A stretch of 29,372 bases of DNA from contig JBFKAV010000023.1 in NCBI GenBank assembly GCA_041621405.1, forward strand, positions 1-29,372, given 5' to 3'. The notes beneath the pieces are model-generated. The model did not search any database, was not told where the DNA came from, and worked only from the letters and a program-made list of their open reading frames with translations. The translations under genes were made by a program, and so were the position numbers. Positions within the stretch are counted from its first letter, which is position 1. Every line of letters starts with the position of its first letter. The DNA is from JBFKAV01 sp041621405 (lineage in GTDB: Bacteria > Pseudomonadota > Alphaproteobacteria > Rhodobacterales > Rhodobacteraceae). This document shows, one piece after another, positions 25,234 to 29,372 of the stretch.

Positions 25234-26031
25234 ATGCCCAATTCTCCGACCCCTGCCGAGTCCACCCGCACGCCCGGGCACGTCCGCGTCGATTTCGTCG
25301 GCGCCGGGCCGGGCGATCCGGACCTGCTCACGCTCAAGGCCCTGAGGGCGCTCGAGCGCGCCGACGTGGTGATCCACGACCGCCTGGTCTCGCCCGAGAT
25401 CCTCGAACTCGTGCGGCACGACGCAGTGGTGATCGACGCCGGCAAGGAAGGCTTCGGCCCCTCGACACCGCAGGAGGAGATCAACCGCCTGATCGTCGCC
25501 CATGGCCTCGAGGGCGCCCATGTGGTCCGCCTGAAGTCCGGCGATCCCGGCATCTTCGGCCGGCTCGACGAGGAGATCGAGGCCGTGGAAGCCGCCGGCC
25601 TCGCCTACCAGATCGTTCCCGGCATCTCCGCCGCGGCGGCGGCCGCCGCAGGTATCGGCCAGAGCCTCACCCGGCGCGGGCGCAACGCCTCGGTGCGGCT
25701 CCTCACCGGCCACGACGTCAAGGGCTTCGCCGATCACGACTGGCGCGCGCTCGCGCGCCCGGGCGAGGTCGCCGCGATCTACATGGGCAAGCGCGCCGCC
25801 CGCTTCCTCGCCGGCCGGCTCCTGATGCACGGCACCAAGCCCGACACCCCGGTCACCGTGGTCGAGAACGCCTCGCGCGCCGACGAGCGGCGCCTTGCCA
25901 CCGTGCTCTCCGCCCTGCCGGCCGCGCTCGAGGCGGCGGCGATGGCGGGCCCCGCCGTGATCCTCTTCGGCCTTGCGCCCCGCGCCGCCGAGACCGCCCT
26001 GCCCGACATTCTGGAGGAGATCGCCCTGTGA
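25234..26031 (+). CDS. cobA: Uroporphyrinogen-III C-methyltransferase (SUMT)
   Basis: This 265-residue enzyme uses S-adenosylmethionine to make precorrin-2, the precursor of siroheme for sulfite reductase and of cobalamin. Signatures are VDFVGAGPGDPDLLTLKALR, ADVVIHDRLVS, VVRLKSGDPGIFGR, VPGISAAAAAAAG and VTVVENASRADERR. It lacks the N-terminal dehydrogenase/ferrochelatase half of CysG, so siroheme completion must be encoded elsewhere. The ATG at 25234 has GGAG seven bases upstream; an earlier ATG at 25156 would place the promoter inside the gene. Its stop overlaps the next gene (GTGA). The sulfite-reductase context favours a siroheme role. Confidence 0.93.
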   Translation: MPNSPTPAESTRTPGHVRVDFVGAGPGDPDLLTLKALRALERADVVIHDRLVSPEILELVRHDAVVIDAGKEGFGPSTPQEEINRLIVAHGLEGAHVVRLKSGDPGIFGRLDEEIEAVEAAGLAYQIVPGISAAAAAAAGIGQSLTRRGRNASVRLLTGHDVKGFADHDWRALARPGEVAAIYMGKRAARFLAGRLLMHGTKPDTPVTVVENASRADERRLATVLSALPAALEAAAMAGPAVILFGLAPRAAETALPDILEEIAL

Positions 26032-26327
26032 GCCGCGCCTTCACCCCCAAGATCGTCACCGCCAACGACCTGCGCTCCGGCGAGGTCGTCTACCTGACCG
26101 ATGGCGGCACCTGGTCGCCGCGGCATCGCGAGGCCGAGCTTCTCACGGACGAGGCCGAGGCCCAGCTCCGCCTGCTCGAGGCTGAGAGCCAGGAGGCCCG
26201 CGTCGTCGGCCCCTACCTCGCCGACGCCCGGCCCGGCCCGAACGGCCCCGAACCCGTCCACTTCCGCGAGGCGTTCCGCACCCGCGGCCCCTCGAACTAC
26301 CCTCACGGCAAGCAGGAAACTCCCTGA
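26028..26327 (+). CDS. DUF2849-family small protein
   Basis: This 99-residue protein of unknown function is found in alphaproteobacterial sulfite-reduction operons. The sequence begins FTPKIVTANDLRSGEVVYLT and continues GGTWSPRHREAELL, then ends with PVHFREAFRTRGPSNYPHGK, which I recall as typical of DUF2849. The GTG start overlaps the SUMT stop and is preceded by GGAGGAGA. It has no membrane segment or cysteine. A helper role for sulfite reductase is inferred from context only. Confidence 0.85.
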   Translation: MSRAFTPKIVTANDLRSGEVVYLTDGGTWSPRHREAELLTDEAEAQLRLLEAESQEARVVGPYLADARPGPNGPEPVHFREAFRTRGPSNYPHGKQETP

Positions 26328-26364
26328 CCCCCGCGCGCCCAAAGCCCGACCCGAGGCCCCAGCC

Positions 26365-28021
<1,657 letters not shown>

Positions 28022-28032
<11 letters not shown>

Positions 28033-28774
28033 GGCGCCCTTTCCCGCGCCCGGCGAACGTGCCGCGCATCTCAACCGCCGCTACCGCCACCACGGCGCGG
28101 TTGCGGTGCTCGACCGCGCGCTCTCCGACCCGGCCGTCGGCCGCATCGCCCTGGTCTCCTCCTTCGGGGCGGAGTCGGTCGCGCTCCTCCACCTCGTCTC
28201 GGTGGTCGACCGCACCGTGCCGGTGGTCTTCATCGACACCGAGATGCTGTTCCCCGAGACGCTCGCCTACCAGACCGAGGTCGCTGAGGCGCTCGGCCTG
28301 ACCGACCTCCGCCGCATCACCGCCCCGCGTCCGGCGCTCGCCGCCCGCGACCCCGCGGGCGATCTGCACCGAACCGACCCCGACGCCTGCTGCAGCCTGC
28401 GCAAGACCGAGCCGCTCGAGGCCGCGCTCGACGGCTTCGACGCCTGGATCACCGGCCGCAAGCGGTTCCAGGGCGGCGACCGCGCCAGCCTCGACTTCTT
28501 CGAGACCGACGCCGGCGGGCGGATCAAGGTCAATCCGCTCGCCCATTGGGAAAAGGGCGACGTGCTGGACTACATTGTCGAGAACCGCCTGCCCCGCCAC
28601 CCGCTGGTGGCGCGCGGCTATCCCTCGATCGGCTGCGCCCCCTGCACCACCCCGGTCGCCGAGGGCGAGGACGAACGCGCGGGCCGCTGGCGCGGCCACG
28701 AGAAGACCGAATGCGGCATCCACTTCGCGGACGGCAAGCCCGTCCGCGGCCCCGGCAAGGAGATCGCGGCATGA
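28022..28774 (+). CDS. cysH: Adenylylsulfate (APS/PAPS) reductase
   Basis: This 250-residue enzyme reduces activated sulfate to sulfite using thioredoxin or glutathione. Motifs are LVSSFGAESVALLHL (the nucleotide loop), VVFIDTEMLFPETLAYQ, C123-C124 in DACCSLRKTEPL, ITGRKRFQ, C205 and C208 in IGCAPCTTPV, and the catalytic ECGIH with C231. The CC plus CxxC set binds a [4Fe-4S] cluster, which marks APS-type rather than E. coli-type PAPS reductases. It overlaps cysI by 11 bases and the next gene by four, so all are translationally coupled. Confidence 0.95.
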
Positions 28775-29172
28775 GCGTGATCGTTCGCGACGACGGTTTC
28801 CACCCCGACGACCGGACCGGAGGCTTCGCGCCGCCGGCGGCGAATGCGCCCGCCGGCAAGGCGCTCGCCCTCGGCCCCGAGGCCGACCTCGCCGAGCTCG
28901 ACCTCACCGGCGTCGAGGCGATCCGCATCGCCTTCCCCAAGTTTTCCGACGGCCGCGGCTTCACGCTGGCCCGCCGGCTTCGCGCCAAGGGCTTCACCGG
29001 CCGGCTCCGCGCCGCCGGCCATGTCATCGCCGACCAGTACGCCATGGCCCGCCGCTCGGGCTTCGATGAGGTCGAGATCGACGAGGCCCTGGCCGAGCGC
29101 CAGCCCGAGGACCAATGGCTCGCCCGCGCCGACTGGCGCGCGCACGACTACCGGTCGCGGCTCCGCGGCTAG
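28771..29172 (+). CDS. DUF934-family protein of sulfite reduction operons
   Basis: This 133-residue protein follows cysH in many alpha- and betaproteobacteria and is annotated as an oxidoreductase-associated DUF934 protein. The diagnostic stretch is IRIAFPKFSDGRGFTLARRL, followed by LRAAGHVIADQYAMARRSGF. The ATG overlaps the cysH stop (ATGA). It has no cofactor motif I can identify. Support of sulfite reductase maturation or electron supply is suggested only by conserved neighbourhood. Confidence 0.88.
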   Translation: MSVIVRDDGFHPDDRTGGFAPPAANAPAGKALALGPEADLAELDLTGVEAIRIAFPKFSDGRGFTLARRLRAKGFTGRLRAAGHVIADQYAMARRSGFDEVEIDEALAERQPEDQWLARADWRAHDYRSRLRG

Positions 29173-29214
29173 GGCCGGGCTTTTCCGCAACTGCAATCGA
29201 CGCTAGAGAGGAGC

Positions 29215-29231
29215 CGGGGCGTCGCGCCCCG
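29215..29231 (+). promoter_or_regulatory. Short hairpin in the leader of the ferredoxin-NADP reductase gene
   Basis: CGGGGCG-TCG-CGCCCCG forms a seven-base stem with a three-base loop, 11 bp before the ATG. It could reduce ribosome access or end transcripts of the cys operon; no T-tract follows. Confidence 0.35.
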
Positions 29232-29241
29232 CCTGGATCGC

Positions 29242-29372
29242 ATGAACGAACGAGTGACCTTGACCGAAGCCGCCGCCATCCCGCAGCCGAAAACGCTGCC
29301 CGACGCCCAGACCGTCACCCAGGTGCAGCACTGGACCGACCGGCTGTTCTCGTTCCGCGTCACGCGGCCGCA
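29242..29372 (+). CDS. fpr: Ferredoxin-NADP reductase, N-terminus only
   Basis: Forty-three codons are visible before the window ends. The segment LPDAQTVTQVQHWTDRLFSF followed by RVTRP matches the start of Rhodobacterales ferredoxin/flavodoxin-NADP reductases, before the FAD-binding RxYS motif. Such an enzyme can supply reduced ferredoxin to sulfite reductase, in line with its position 69 bp after the cys operon. The Shine-Dalgarno is weak (GGA), and the start was chosen because the protein pattern begins there. The cofactor motifs lie outside the window, so the call rests on a short stretch plus context. Confidence 0.7.
   Translation, partial: MNERVTLTEAAAIPQPKTLPDAQTVTQVQHWTDRLFSFRVTRP

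Overview
The window looks like chromosomal DNA from an alphaproteobacterium of the Rhodobacterales (Rhodobacter, Paracoccus or Roseobacter type). The evidence is high GC (hand-counted at about 73% in one core-gene line), frequent ATGA stop/start overlaps, and several gene layouts typical of that order: a nuoABC operon head, a leucine-degradation (liu) cluster, a TAXI-type TRAP transporter, and a sulfite-reduction block SUMT-DUF2849-cysI-cysH-DUF934-fpr. I saw no tRNA, rRNA or CRISPR array.

Layout. (1) 1-1978, minus strand: nuoA, nuoB and nuoC with a good sigma70-like promoter, followed by a partial sulfotransferase where nuoD would be expected. (2) 2069-6258, minus strand: an accessory three-gene cluster. 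It holds a membrane-anchored TPR protein with a Gly/Arg-rich linker, a small double-hydrophobic protein, and an exported caspase-like protease fused to a peptidoglycan-binding-like segment and a degenerate formylglycine-generating-enzyme-like domain. This is my main candidate for an undescribed system. (3) 6343-16845, mostly minus strand: leucine/isovalerate catabolism genes ivd, mccB, mccA, hmgL and a liuC-type hydratase. Between mccB and mccA lie a membrane-anchored thermonuclease, a macrodomain protein, an uncharacterised protein and an HNH endonuclease gene. The HNH gene sits in an AT-richer insert of about 1.03 kb that split the original 5' end of mccA and rebuilt it as a direct repeat. 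A small plus-strand gene and a flavodoxin-like gene also lie in this block.

(4) 16846-24543, plus strand: tpiA, then a DctB/DctD-type two-component pair next to a TAXI solute-binding protein and a fused TRAP permease. The regulator has GAFPGA in place of the GAFTGA sigma54-contact loop, and I see no convincing -24/-12 promoter beside it. (5) 24637-29372: an Lrp/AsnC-type regulator divergent from the sulfur assimilation operon. Siroheme precursor synthesis (SUMT), sulfite reductase, APS/PAPS reductase, two small accessory proteins and the start of a ferredoxin-NADP reductase form one functional unit: sulfate activation products are reduced to sulfide, with siroheme and electrons supplied by neighbours.

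How the parts work together. The liu genes take isovaleryl-CoA to acetyl-CoA and acetoacetate. The ivd promoter carries a perfect TGAAC-N4-GTTCA operator between the -10 box and the ribosome-binding site. The TRAP system probably imports an organic acid sensed by DctB. Functions are read from sequence motifs and remembered family features. No database search was run.
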